A stretch of 64,000 nt of DNA from Phoronis australis. Its lineage: Eukaryota > Phoronida > Phoronidae. The notes under the pieces are model-generated. The model searched no databases and was not told where the DNA came from. It worked only from the letters and a program-made list of their open reading frames with translations. Numbering within the stretch: position 1 is the stretch's first letter; each line of letters begins with the position of its first letter. The stretch covers positions 841,237-905,236 of the forward strand of contig NMRA01000116.1 of the NCBI GenBank assembly GCA_002633005.1, read 5' to 3'. This document shows positions 1-12,300 of this stretch, in pieces. The translations under genes and the position numbers were made by a program.

Positions 1-831
1 AATTTAAAGGGCTGGTAGCAGTTTTTACTGAGACATGTAAAGGAGTAGTGTTTCTTTTCATGAACTTCCAAATTTATTTCCAGTTCCTGTTTGCAAAAAC
101 ACACAGTGGCCTTGAGAGATATGATATATGCAGAAATCTCCCATGTCCCAAATTTCAGAATCAGGAAGTTCAATTCCAGCTTGGATTTTGGTGTCCCAAG
201 TTTTGGAGACTGTCCCAAATTGTAGAATTTTTACCACTATTTAATAAAATTGAAGCTTGAATGGAGTTAGTTTAAACTATTTCGTTTTCGTTTTTGTCGA
301 AGGTGTAAAGCTGAGAAAAGATCAAAGCAGAAACCAAAATCTATGAATTAAAAAGTCACTGCTTTGTTTTATTTCGGTAAAAACTTTCAATTCTGATTTT
401 TGTGATGACTGTTCTTCAAGGGTTCTCTCACCAGAAATTGCCCTTGTTGATACTGTTGTTCTTACAGTTTTATTTCAAATTTTTGATAAACGAAATGAGT
501 GCTAAGAAAAACTCCATGCAATAAAGATTTAAGTTGTGTTTATTTGTTATTGTATTTTCAAGTCTATCCTTAAAGTCAATTTGGTTAGGAAGTATTAATT
601 TTAAAAATTTTGATAACAAATTTGTTGTTGACAAATTCAAGTTATTGCTATTGATGGACAACATTTTTGACTCTTAAATTCTCTTAAGAATTACTTTACT
701 AGGTGTTGTATTTCGATTGAAGTGTTTTCTTTCAAAATAGGGGATTTTGCCGAGACAGGCATCAGAACTTACAAATTCCAGCTGAACTAATGCTTGAGGA
801 TGTGTTAAAAAATTACACTCATTCTGTTTAG
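1..831. other. No gene seen; probable CMC2-like gene intron
   Basis: AT-rich sequence upstream of the first recognisable exon at 832. I searched for the expected first CMC2 exon (an Asp/His-rich start with the first CX9C motif) and did not find it, so it probably lies before the window. The short open frames here have no protein-like features. Confidence 0.4.
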
Positions 832-2110
832 AACCCATGGAAGAAGTTCCTAGGTGCATGTAACCAACTGGATGTTGTCATGAACCAGTGTCTTAAAAAG
901 GAGGTATGTCTTTAACTCAACCCAGTTAAAACTTCACGTCATACACTTACCATTCTTGTGTACAATAGGGCCACCCTGGATTACACAGCGACACTTAAAT
1001 CTTGCTCTATTTACCTACAATGCCGTTAACATCCGCCAGGCCTCGTTTTCACGCCACTGGAGTTTCCCATGTTCTTTGTTGTTGTCTGATTCTTTACAAG
1101 TTTTTCTCGGTTGCATTACTCTATTCATCCTTCCAATTACAATGAAGTATTATCACTGCTGTCGGCCGCAAATCCGACATGAAAAAGTTTGAAGAACTGG
1201 ACACACCCGTCGAAGTGTGATCTGAAATTTTTTGCCTTCTCAACATCAATGAGAGACAAAAAAAGTGTGCCTGATTTCCAAAGTGAGGCCACGTGCTTTC
1301 TTATCACCATGACAATGGAAAGTTCTGTTGCTGTGTAATCTGGGAAGGCCGTGTTGTATTTAATCAACAGATTGGAAATACATAACATCTTGCTCCATGC
1401 TAACAGTTCAAAGCTTACAGGCCAAGTGTCCAAACAAGCCTACTAGTAATATCTGTATTTGTTATTCTATTTGCCTGACCTGTATGTTTTGACTCAGTAC
1501 CCTTTACAAGACCTTGAGGGAGTTTTTTCTCAATTCTTCCTCTTTCTAGTTTTAATAAGGAAGTATTTAACATGTCTATAGTTTTAATTGCAATTTTAAA
1601 ATACTTGGCAGATTGTGCTGTGGAACTGGTAGAACATCACTAATTACCATTTGCCGTACGAATACTATTTGTATGCAACTGCACATGTGCATGTGGTCAC
1701 ATATTGTCATCGTGTCCACGCGTCTGCTCAGTATCTTAAAAACCCCTGTGTACAAGCACTTTTGTGTCAGTTATGACTGTTGCAAATATCTCTTGTGGTT
1801 GTCTAATTGTACCTCTCTTGAACCTGATAAGTATCCCTAGGAACATGCCATTTGCGGTTCACTTGGTTGTAGAACAGTGCTTTGCTTTGCTCTTGTTGTT
1901 CCTTGGGAGTCATTTGGAATTGGAAACAATGTGGATTATGGGAGTTGAATTTATTCAGTATTTAAATGCTAATTTCACTGTCTTGTATTTTAGAGACAAG
2001 CAAAAAGACTGAAGAATAGGGAACCAGATGTTCAAAAGCAAGAGAAAATTAGACAGAGGTTAGAGAAAGAGAAGGCAGAAGAGTCTGCAAGGAAACAGAA
2101 TGCTTGTTAA
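832..2110 (+). CDS. CMC2-like twin-CX9C mitochondrial protein, last two exons (5' partial)
   Basis: Two exons fit a COX assembly mitochondrial protein (CMC family). Exon 832-903 follows an acceptor (TCTGTTTAG), is open in phase 0 for 24 codons and ends at a GTATGT donor. Exon 1994-2110 follows ATTTTAG and runs 38 codons to TAA. The first contains C-NQLDVVMNQ-C, exactly a CX9C motif, preceded by WKKFLGA and followed by LKKE. The second is a basic, charged helix-like tail (RQAKRLKNRE, then Glu/Lys-rich). This order matches the C-terminal half of CMC2, where the second CX9C is followed by CLK-E and a basic tail. Family members are small proteins imported into the mitochondrial intermembrane space through the Mia40 disulfide relay and act in cytochrome c oxidase biogenesis. 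The exon carrying the first CX9C is not in the window. The CX9C spacing and splice phases are seen directly; the choice of CMC2 over CMC1 is inference. Confidence 0.68.
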
Positions 2111-2220
2111 ACTGGCCAATCAAACGTGAGCTGGAAACAGAGTGCTTGTTAAACTGGCCAATCAAACGTGAGCTGGTAACAGAGTGCTTGTTATACTGGC
2201 CAATCAAATGTGAGCTGTGA
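2095..2220. repeat. Three tandem 42-bp repeats with CCAAT boxes
   Basis: Three nearly identical 42-bp units, each holding GGCCAATCAAA. Unit 1 begins inside the last codons of the CMC2-like gene and contains its stop codon. Unit 3 ends 38 bp before the ASB start codon. GGCCAATCA is the classical NF-Y (CCAAT) site, so the array may be the ASB promoter; this is an inference from the motif and its position. Confidence 0.8.
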
Positions 2221-2258
2221 TGTTTTTAAAGTGATACCTTTGGATTTGTTTCTTAAAC

Positions 2259-3512
2259 ATGTCTAACGCACAAGCACTACCTTGTATGTTAGATGATCTG
2301 TTTACTGCAATTGGACAGGGAAATGTTGATCTTGTAAAGAAACTCGTAGGGGAAGGAGCAGATATAAACTCCTCAGGAGTGAACGTCCCTCCACTGGTCT
2401 ATGCTGTTCAGTTGGAGCCTGACCATTTGTTGATTATGGACCAGGAAGGGAGATTAGACACACCTTACCACAGCTGTCTGATTGACGGGGATCCCATGAC
2501 AGATTCAGTTATAGACACTCATCCAGTCTCGGACATTGTGAAGTTTCTGTTGAGTCTAGATGGAACTGATGTGAATATTCATGGCACGAATAGTAGGAGT
2601 CCGTTACACACTGCTGTGGAGAACTCTCTGGCTGGGACAGTGAGGGAACTTCTGAAGAAAGGTGCTGATGTTAATGTAAAAGACAAGATGTCAGGGAGGA
2701 CTCCTCTGCATTATGCAGCGAGACAGGGTTGTGCGGCTCTCATCACCTTACTATTAAACCATGGAGCTAGTGTTGATGCTGTGGACGATACTGGTCGCAC
2801 ACCGTTGTATATGGCTGTCACCAACTCTGAGGTGCCCTTCTCCATTATACAGCTGCTACTGCAGTCTGGCAGCTCAGTGAATGTGCTCGACTACAACACT
2901 GGACGAAGCTTGTTACATGAAGCTGTGTATGATGTCAGTGACATTAACACTACCATTCAGATCATCAATTTACTAATGTCAGCTGGCGCTCTGTTTGTCA
3001 CCGATGGTTTTGGCATGAATCCTGTTCACGAATCATTCAAGTGGAATGCTTTCTCTTGTTTGACTGAGTTTGTCAGGCACGGTGCTGAAATCGAAACTCT
3101 TTTGTCTGAGTTTGGTGAGGCCACGCTCTGCGAAATTTTATTGACTAAAATTGCTAATTTATATAGTGCTGGTGTTGACTGTGTAAAGCTTGGTGAACTT
3201 AAGATGCTTTTTCATGTAATAGAGGGAGACGGGTACTCACTGAAGGGAGATAGCTTTGTAAAAAACTTGAAATATGACACCTTCAGTAGCAGTGCTCAAG
3301 ACTGTAGTAAACTTGTGAAGTTTGTTATAGAGCTAAAGAACAGATTTCCCACATTGCAAAACCTTTGCAGACATCAAATTAGGAGTTGTTTGAAAGCTTG
3401 TGCAAACCAACAGCAGTCCATAATACCACTGATTGATTCACTGGAAATTCCTCATAATGTCAAGGAGTATCTGTCCCTGAGTACAAAGTGTTGTACGGAG
3501 GAAAGCCTATGA
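2259..3512 (+). CDS. Ankyrin repeat and SOCS box protein (ASB family)
   Basis: Single-exon frame of 417 residues starting ACATG. Ankyrin units are visible at about residues 12-40, 112-142, 146-176, 179-211, 215-250 and 251-280, with TPLH-type cores such as SPLHTAVE and TPLHYAAR and loops such as GADVNVKD. An unusual stretch of about 60 residues separates units 1 and 2. The C-terminus (about 362-407) is a SOCS box. It has a BC-box core, LQNLCRHQIRSCL, that would bind elongin C, and a following segment ending IPHNVKEYL that corresponds to the cullin-5 box. In this family the ankyrin repeats recruit a substrate to an ECS (elongin BC-cullin 5-RBX2) ubiquitin ligase. I cannot say which ASB number it matches or what the substrate is. 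An intronless ASB only 148 bp behind another gene's stop codon is notable and could be an old retrocopy. The frame itself is certain; the family call is strong. Confidence 0.88.
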   Translation: MSNAQALPCMLDDLFTAIGQGNVDLVKKLVGEGADINSSGVNVPPLVYAVQLEPDHLLIMDQEGRLDTPYHSCLIDGDPMTDSVIDTHPVSDIVKFLLSLDGTDVNIHGTNSRSPLHTAVENSLAGTVRELLKKGADVNVKDKMSGRTPLHYAARQGCAALITLLLNHGASVDAVDDTGRTPLYMAVTNSEVPFSIIQLLLQSGSSVNVLDYNTGRSLLHEAVYDVSDINTTIQIINLLMSAGALFVTDGFGMNPVHESFKWNAFSCLTEFVRHGAEIETLLSEFGEATLCEILLTKIANLYSAGVDCVKLGELKMLFHVIEGDGYSLKGDSFVKNLKYDTFSSSAQDCSKLVKFVIELKNRFPTLQNLCRHQIRSCLKACANQQQSIIPLIDSLEIPHNVKEYLSLSTKCCTEESL

Positions 3513-3717
3513 CGTCCCCTGTAACTGCTGTTGTATGATACTTTTGGTCTCCTTCATAACTGGGATGATAATAGCAGATGAAACCACTCTGATTTTATTA
3601 GTCACGTGGATAAAACTGTAATGTTCTTACATTTGCAGAATTGTGTGAGGTGGACTTGTAGAATCTTCAGGTCATTTGATTATCCGGCATTACCCAGACA
3701 TGATCAGATTTATGCTT

Positions 3718-3723
3718 AATAAA
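3718..3723 (+). terminator. Poly(A) signal AATAAA of the ASB gene
   Basis: AATAAA 206 bp after the ASB stop codon, the first canonical signal in the 3' flank. Confidence 0.6.
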
Positions 3724-4656
3724 GTTCCCTGTATACCTGATCATGCAGCGATTCCTTTCATTTGTATTCAGTGCATTGCTTTTACATGGACATTTTTAGC
3801 ACAAGCACTTGTTGTCAGAAAAAGGTTCCTGCTGACGCATTAGTTATCATGCTTGTTGAGTTCTTGAATGCTCCCCAAATGAAAGGATACTTTGCTTATT
3901 GGGCACTGGGGATTTCCTGTTAAATAGATCTTTCTTTTTGAACATCACTGCAACTGCAGGATAGTGTGCATGAGTACGGTAGGGTAACCAGTATTTTCTG
4001 TCACAAACAAATTTCACAGATGGGTTTGGTATTATTGTATGGGAAGATTGTCCAGAAAAATCACTTGGGGTAGCAATTGTTTAATACAAAAGCGTAATTC
4101 AATGGAATATTCAGGGATGCTCTTCCAAAAGGACCCTGAACCCTCTTTTAGGGATTTCAACCAATTATCGTTTTGTCACCTGCTAAATGCATCTTTGGCA
4201 TCCCACTTGAGTGAAATAAACAATATTCAACTAAAAGCACCACTATATTCACTGTCATAGATTGGATACTGTGATTTTGATGGGCGTGGTCTTCCCATAT
4301 AGTCGTGTAACTCTGGTAAACTGTAGGTCACGTGTGCCTTGGTAAGGAGTTTTCAAATAATAATTGTAACAATGATTACTTAATTTGAACAAGAGGCTAC
4401 GACCTACATGTACAGTTCACAAAAGTATGTACAAACTTTACACATGACTGTACACAGCCATTAAGGATTTAATATTTTGTTTATGACCATAGTTGCTTTT
4501 TTATCTACTTTGAAATTTTTTAAAAGTGTTTGCTGTTATCGAGTTAAAAAGAGACCTGTTATCGTGGCGACATGGTATGAATACATGTATATTTCTTAAA
4601 TCTACCAGCACTGGACAACCTCACATGAAACGCTCTTCTGCCTCACTCTCTCCTGC

Positions 4657-4745
4657 AGTTTTCAAATGTTACTCCGAACTTTTGAGGGTACTCGAGGGTT
4701 AAATAACCCTTGAGTGCCCTCGAAAGTTCGTAACATTTGAAAACT
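4657..4745. repeat. Near-perfect 89-bp hairpin
   Basis: The left arm (AGTTTTCAAATGTTA, then CGAACTTTTGAGGGTACTCGA) is mirrored by the right arm (CTCGAAAGTTCG, then TAACATTTGAAAACT) around a centre near 4700. The arms are about 40 bp and the loop is nearly absent. It is probably a tiny fold-back MITE; no flanking duplication was confirmed. Confidence 0.75.
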
Positions 4746-5212
4746 CCAGGTTTGCATGAGGAAGTTGATTCTAATATCTGTCATTAGGTCAAAAACGGAT
4801 TTGATATCCTTTTAACAGTGGGATACTTTTTTGAAGCAATATTGCGACTGATTTTTTATTTTTATTTCACGAGAATAGGTAAATATACGACAATTCTGTA
4901 CAGAAATTGAAATTAATATTTTATCTGGGCGTCAGATAAACATTGTAAAAATTAATTACCATGCAAGTTTGACGTCTGATCATGTGGGACCGGAAAATAG
5001 AGGTCAAGGAGGCAATTCCGCTCTTGCTTAAAAAGCAGCGCGTTTAATGACACACTGTAAAAGGGCCTCTTAACTAAGTCAGACGATTTCCCTGGGTCCC
5101 CGCTGCCACGAAAAAATATCTCCTGGTAGAGCTTGGTGGCGACAAGTCACCACCGAGTCCCACGAGATTTTTTAAGATATTTATTGCAAGAGACTAATTG
5201 GACTTAAGTCCA

Positions 5213-5465
5213 GGGGTGAGTTTCATGAAAGTGACTTAAGACAGAAATTTGGTCTTGCTCAGGCTCTCACTTAACAATTAGTGAATAAAGATTTGCTCAT
5301 CATGGTCTAGGGATAATTTACAGAAATTAGCTCAGTAGCTAGCAGTTATGTGTATATTCTCAGGCTGTACTTTTGTTCAAGTGATATTTGATTATTTTTC
5401 ATAAATAGTTTATGGAGCACAAGACTTCTGTCGTGACTTAAGTCACTTTTCTTGAAACAGACTCC
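5213..5465. mobile_element. Harbinger-like MITE
   Basis: About 253 bp with imperfect terminal inverted repeats of about 40 bp. The left reads GTTTCATGAAAGTGACTTAAG and the right end mirrors it with CTTAAGTCACTTTTCTTGAAAC. The interior resembles 35848-36056. The AAGTGACTTAAG ends recall those beside the Harbinger transposase relic near 26.1 kb, so they may be related families. Confidence 0.6.
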
Positions 5466-6369
5466 AGAAGGTGCAATGAAGTACAACTCACGTGATCATA
5501 CCTCATTTCTTCCTAAAGTCTCCCAGGCCTCTCAACCCTGCGGTATCCTTGAAATTTTGCAGAAATGCTCTTATCAAGTATGGGAGACCACGGATTCTAC
5601 TAACTTGCTCTATGGTCATTTTGTCTAGGCTCTGATCTCCGCCGGCCTTAAGTTGAGGGTACCATTAGTCAGGACTGGCACCGAAACGTGTGTGTCAAAC
5701 GTTATTGCGTAGGCTACTTAATGCACTGGTAAGAAATGCGGTAGTGCCGGCTGCGGAGAACGTTCATTTTTGTTTTTATTGTGATATTTTCGGCTCAAAT
5801 TGTTGACGAAAAAGGAATATAAAACTCGAGATATCAACGACAGTGCTTTGGTCGCTAAAGTCGACCACTGTATTCGCCAAAGTTGGGACTTCTTACATAG
5901 TTCAAAGCTAAGGTGAAAAGGGCGATAAATCTGTGACCAAACAGGCTATAAGCTATCTGCGCTGGATCATGATCACGCAAAAGGACACGGAGATAAAGCT
6001 GTATATCTCAAAACCTGTTCGATCAGCTGGGAGAGTACAATAACTGACGTGGATTTCGGGATGGCTGCTGTGGAGTACTCTAGTGGCAATTTTATATTTC
6101 TTTGCGTATACATCTCATGTTGAATTTGTATCAATTGCGAAACAATATGTCAAATGGAGTTTCTAGTATCGCTTTAGTTGTGACCGCTCCTTAATTTTCT
6201 TTGCCAGCGTAGTGCTTTTGGCTTGGTCAAAAGACATAGCTCGACGTTATTAGTTCAAAATGATGGGCGTAAAGCAAACATATTATTTTCGGAATGTCTT
6301 TAATTGTCGATGTATTGTCGTAAATAGTTTGTCTTGTTACAAGTATTTGTTAACAGGCGGCACTAGCCG

Positions 6370-9300
6370 TCACATGTAAACAACAGTATCATACTGCCGG
6401 TGAGGCGTGTCCAACTGGCTGGGAATCGTAAAGGAACTTGTTGAGTCGTTCAACTCCCGACATGGAGCCCCACTGGCTCCAGTATCAGTTGAAGCACCAG
6501 TCAACTTCCTTGTCGTGTAGGAGTACTTGGATGACCTTGAACACTTTGATTTCTCAACGGCAGGGTGGTGCTCTGCAGACCTATTCCCTCGTTGGGATGA
6601 ATGAGCACCTGTTGTGGTTTCTGTAGACCCAGGGCTGCTTACCATCGTATCATTTGCTTTGCTGTCTGGGTCACTTTGCGTTTTGGAAGCAGATTCTTTC
6701 ACGCTTAATTCATCAGTAATCATGGGCGTCGTATTTCCTGTTGAATGCTTCATTGTGTTATCAGAGGATTTAATTGGCGTGATGGACGTGGACCTTGAAG
6801 GGTTGCTACTACCGCAAACACTTCTGGTGGTGTCTGATATCTCCGAGCGGGTGTGCGCTGTGGACAACACGACGCTCGCGTCAGTGTTGCCGTATTTTGA
6901 CGAACCGTCATCGTCCTCGTCATCGTTGTCGCTTGAACTTACTTGAACTGACATACTGGATATCGAGTAGTTACTTAAGGACGAATCATCCTCCTCCTCG
7001 CCACTGTCACTTGTGCTGCTGTCGTCGAGACCTTTTTGTGTGCTAACAGCCGGAAGATCGCCACCGTTACTAATCTGATCTGCTGAGCCAATGTCACTGC
7101 CTGCTGTCTTATCAACGTGATAATCGTCACCCATTGTGGTATTACCTTCGTGGTCAGTGCCGCTGACGGTATAATGGACAAGCTCTTCATGTTTGGAATG
7201 CGAAATGTCGGAATTAGGCTGCGCAACCAACTTGACTTCGTTATCAATTACCGTTTCTTCCTTTTTATCAGACCTTGTTTCATTGAAACGGGCGAAGGAT
7301 TGACTTTTAATTGTTTCAAGAGATAACATTTCCGCCGAGGTTGTCTGCACACATTTGTCTTCCGTAGATGCCCGACTCTCTGTTTGAACGGAGCTCTCGA
7401 CACTTTCTTCCACAATGGTCGGCAAATTAGCTAAAGGTGACGTTGGTTTGCTACTTTCCAGACACTCCTCTTGGTGGAACAAACTTTTTGCTATTGTTCC
7501 TAAGGAAATGTCGGCAGCAGATGTGTCACCTGATTGGTGGGTGCACGACTGAAGGACCACTGTGCTCTTTATTGGACTGACGCTGCTGCTTAAGCAGTCT
7601 CCTTCGCCGTGTCGCATGTTTGCGAGGAATGCAGTAGGCGAATCGCCTTCGGAGCCCCATATTTTGTACTTGTCGCCAGATCCGAAACAGCGCCTCAGCT
7701 CTGTAGAGGATTCGTGCATTTGTATTATGTATCGCAGACGGCTCAGCTCATTTTCGAACTTTGACTTCTCTCGCCTATCTTCTAATTTGAGTAACTCTAG
7801 CTCAGCAATCTGAAATACAAGCATCAAAAACTTTAACACTAGATGGGCCACCTCTTCTTGGAAAGAATAATGTATGATGAATTTTGAGGAATATTAAAGG
7901 GATACTAAATCCTGTCATGTTGATTTCTGTCTATACCAATCTTGTCACGTGGTATTAAACGATTAGCATCTGTACTGCGGTATAGAAAGCTCCATCACGA
8001 ACTTCGTTGACCGTCACAAAATATACCCAAAAATAGACCCAGTTGATCGAGGTAGACGATATTTCCACACCGCGGTCGACTTACTCCCTTAAAACATTAT
8101 CCACGCTTGCTTAGCAAACTTGACTATGCGTTCAATTATTAACAAATATTAACTCCCGCTAGAAGCTTTGTCAGTAACAAGATAAATGGTCTGCAATCCT
8201 CATCAATATTCAAAAGTTGGGAGCAAGTTTGAAAACTCTTTGTAAATTAGCTTTCAAAATCGATTGTCTTTGTCCCACTGCCTACCAAAATGCTGAACTT
8301 GTATCTGCCCTGTATTCCAATGCTTGAATTTTATGTTTTATGGATGACTAAGAGTACCCCTTTTCACCGAGAAGAGTCGATCACATCTCTGTCAATCAAT
8401 TCTTAGTTTATTTTTGTTGAGTTGTACCTTTATTTCCAGTTGTCGAATTTGATCTTCTGCGTCAAGGTTCTTCAGCACGTCCTCAAATGCAACATTCAAC
8501 TCATCGAGTTTACCTTAAAGATAAAAAACACAAGATTAATCCTTAAAGGATTTTAAAAAGATATAAAATCTTAAAAGGCTTACAGGGTACTGAACTGATG
8601 TCTTTATTTAGAACCGTTAGCCTGTGTGGTCAGATTACATATTTGCTACTTATAAACAATTATAAAACTCCATATCGCTTACAGAACTATTTACTTTCTA
8701 ACTACTATTTAAACCACATATTATAGCACCATAGCAGCAGTGTCAGACCCACAGCCGATTTAGCACTTTGTGGTTATAAGGCCAGGACTAACCTCACCGA
8801 TAAAAGGTGGTCCACCCGCTCAAACCCGTTCTAAACGCCGTAACACCATTCAAGAGTGTATTAAATGCAAGCCGTTACATGCTTGCAGCTCAATGTAATA
8901 TATTAATACAATATATACACTATAACACTCTTTAACGAGTCCTATACGCGTGTTACAGTGCGCTCCAGGATCAAGTCGATGTTTACTCTTGTTGCCAAGA
9001 TTTTCGCTTAAATTCAGCTTCGAGACTAGCGGCAATCTGTATTTATGATCGACATATGTCCCGAAAAATAGATAAGGAGATATAAGGTCATTTATTATGA
9101 CTAGTACAATTACAATAAAATGAATACAGGTAAATAAGTATAACAGGTAATCTCTGGTAAGATGGGCAATAAAAAGCGCCGGCCGCGTGGAAGTACGAGA
9201 GAATGACGAAAACTGGGAGGAAGAGGGTGGGAAAATTGAATGAGTTTTTGACGTACGACAATGTGGCCGGAACAAAGTGAATTGAAAGCGAGGTTACAAT

Positions 9301-12300
9301 AACAAAGTAAAACGCCCCTAAAGACACGAGACAATCATCAGCCTATAAGAGCCAAGAGCTGACCAAACTCGAGGCACGTGATAACAACAGACCAATGCGA
9401 AGGCTGGAAAAACGTCGTGTAGTCCTGCACGAGGGAATAATGGAATAGACCAAGATGAGGGGGAAAAGGAGTAAGGAGAGTCCATATGCTCACATAAATA
9501 TATTTAACGAGTGAAATACCATTTCGCGCTGAATTTACAAAACGGCAGTCTCAGATGAAAGTACCGCTATCCCAGAACTCTTAGGTCTCGCGACTTCACA
9601 CTTGTTCTAGTTGCTCAAGAAAAGGCCGTCTCATTGTGGGCACTGTAACACGCATGTTGGACTCGTTGAAGAGTGTTACGGTGTATAATGTATTGTAGTA
9701 ATATATTACATTGAGCTGCAAGCATGTAACGGCTTGCATTTAATAAAAGACTCTTGAATGGTGTTACGGAGTTTGGAACATAGTACTCAGTGAAGGTTTA
9801 AACGGACGCCTTTGTAAGTAAAATATTATAGTGAATGACATCTACATGATAAGAAGTTAAAATCATCACAAATGTCGATTTTAATGATACTGGAATACCG
9901 GAGTAACAAAAGGCAATAAAGTTCGGATCCCAGTCAAAAGGTAATGTGTAAGTGTAACTCAGATGCCTCTTTCACGCTCGGTAGCGGCTAAAACGTCCAT
10001 AAGCAAGACGGTCGTAACGTGGCTGTGACTAAGCGTGCAACCGGAGACAAAATCGACACTCGGAATCCTACGTCGCACTATCAAAATCCGATATCTACGT
10101 ACCTTTGTTTTTAATCTTCAGTATCGCTTCTACCCATCGACGTCGCTCTCGAGTCATTTGTTCGTTCTTTTTGTGTAATCGGCGCATAGTCTCGTTGCAG
10201 TACCAACGTTCTTTAATGGTAGTATACTATTAAATACAACCCAGCACTAGATATGTGATTTTTCATATTCAGGCAAGGTAGCTATGTAAACAAAAACAAA
10301 CGTTTGATTTAGATCGGTTGTCATTGCGTAATTGTTCTTTAGTTGAAGTGGAGATGATTTTTGAGTTTCGAAAGGTCTGACAGTGGTAACGAGTGATAAA
10401 ATCCATCGATTTGCTAAGTGGAGTTTTGCAATTAAATCGATCAATGGGACTACTTGCAAATCACCGTGATTCACTCTCGCAACAACTTTCTTGTTTTTGG
10501 TTAATAACTTCTCATTGGGGGTTTGAAAGTGACCGATTCCCATCCTATGTCAGAACTTGATGCTCTTTGTAGTCGTTCTCGTCCACTTTCTTTTCCATGC
10601 CTGAATGTATTTGTAATTTTTTGCTGTGGGTCTGGACCTTCATAATCACTACATTTTAGTTTGATTTTCCCATATTTGTTTTGTTTACCTACCTCCGCAG
10701 CTCGCTTCCTTTCTCTACTGATTATCATGTCGTCTCGTAAACACTGCAGTTTATGGTCTTGTTCCGATATCTTCGTTTCCAGATCATCTAGATGGCACAA
10801 AAACAGATACATGTAATGTGTCACCGGCGAACCTTCTTGGGGAGATAAATCCGTAGTCAGATCCATTAAAATGGGACGATTTGCAGAAACATGGTATTAC
10901 AGATATCTCTGGCAACGATTCTCAAAGAATGGATGAATGATATGTTTATATCTGATGTTGGTAGAATGTCCAATAATATTCAACGTACTTTCACAGGGCA
11001 CACTTAAAGGGACATTTAACGGCCGAAAAACGCATTTTGGATTGACTTTTAAGTCATTACCTGTGACCAGAATTATAAAACAATAAAATCCGTAACTTTT
11101 TGGAATTTTATCACGGTGATAATTGGCGGTTTGTGATTTTTATCAGTCACAAATGGCGCCAATTATCACCACTGCAGGCCACGCACTTCGCTTAATCCAA
11201 GGCCGGTTACTTACCAGTCATATGCTTTAATTAAAATTAATTTACATTCATCGATTGAGGAGTAGTTCAGCTAACAAGTCCGTTTTTTTGCGAAAGGGGA
11301 GGTTTCCGGTTCGAATCCGTGTCACTTTTCGGTAGGCTTTGTTTTCATGTAATCCTATCGAAAGGTTGTAATCAAAATACCGTTGAATCTAGAGCATAGT
11401 GTATCGTCACAGCCCCAGAAAGTTCCACAATAGACCTAATTCACGCGGCAGACATTAAAATCCAAAGAGAGGCTCACTGCGATACTCAACAAAGCGCAAG
11501 TTGACATTGTGTGAGTTAAATGGCTGGTCTTTCGAGTCCAATCTGGGTATTAAATCTTAGAAATGTATAGATAATTAACCACAGAGACGTAGAAAAATAC
11601 ATTAGAGAACAAGTCAATGCACCAAAGAGTTGTCTGACGAAAGGCTATAAGTTTTTTCGGAAAACTAGGTTCGAAAAATGAAAAGTAAATATGACCTAAT
11701 TGCGGCAATCGTATAACAGATTAAGTATTATGGCGTTTCTTCTTGTAAATTGTTGATAAAATGCCTTCTACACGAACCAGGTCATCTGCTCGTATTTTTG
11801 ATGAGTTGAAGATATATTCGACAGTGGTGGCTCGTCGCATTTTGCTCTCATGAGTGTGCAAGTCACATCTGGTTTAATTTGTTGATCAAGAATATTAACA
11901 TCAAGCATAGCCTACTGTAGGTCATCCTGGTAGTGAATTAGGGACTGCCGGGACTAACAGTTGATTTGCCATTGATCTGCAAGGATAATTGATGTTATTA
12001 AATATATTTCATTAAAATAAATAATCAGGTTCGTAATTGAATATAAAAATTATTTGACCACCAATTCTGCTTTCTTGGTTTTAATAATTCTTACATTTAT
12101 TTCATGTATTAGGTTTCAAATATCAATCTGGACCAAGTTGAATTTTAAAATCAAAAAACCTTATTTGTCCGTCCAACGCATAATCTCGTCTTAGAGCTCA
12201 ATTTCAGGACTCATTGGTGGAAATTTGTCGCCGAGTGCGGAGGGAGAAAATCTACCTCACGATCACCATCATTAGCACTCCCGCCCTGTTGCAAGCTCTC

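Larger units (their letters stand above)
3724..6369. other. Intergenic stretch between convergent genes
   Basis: No supportable gene. It holds a hairpin (4657-4745), an imperfect inverted repeat around 5112-5190, a Harbinger-like MITE (5213-5465), and the 3' flank of the minus-strand coiled-coil gene. A minus-strand AATAAA at 5775-5780 could serve as that gene's distant poly(A) signal. Confidence 0.5.

Noticed and set aside
6438-7813. Several plus-strand frames (6438, 6614, 6795, 7117, 7562)
   Set aside because: They are antisense shadows of the large last exon of the coiled-coil gene, whose minus frame has splice and phase support.
8850-9334. Overlapping minus-strand frames up to 141 codons
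   Set aside because: They lie inside the TIR element at 8838-9769 and have no transposase motif; composition looks random.
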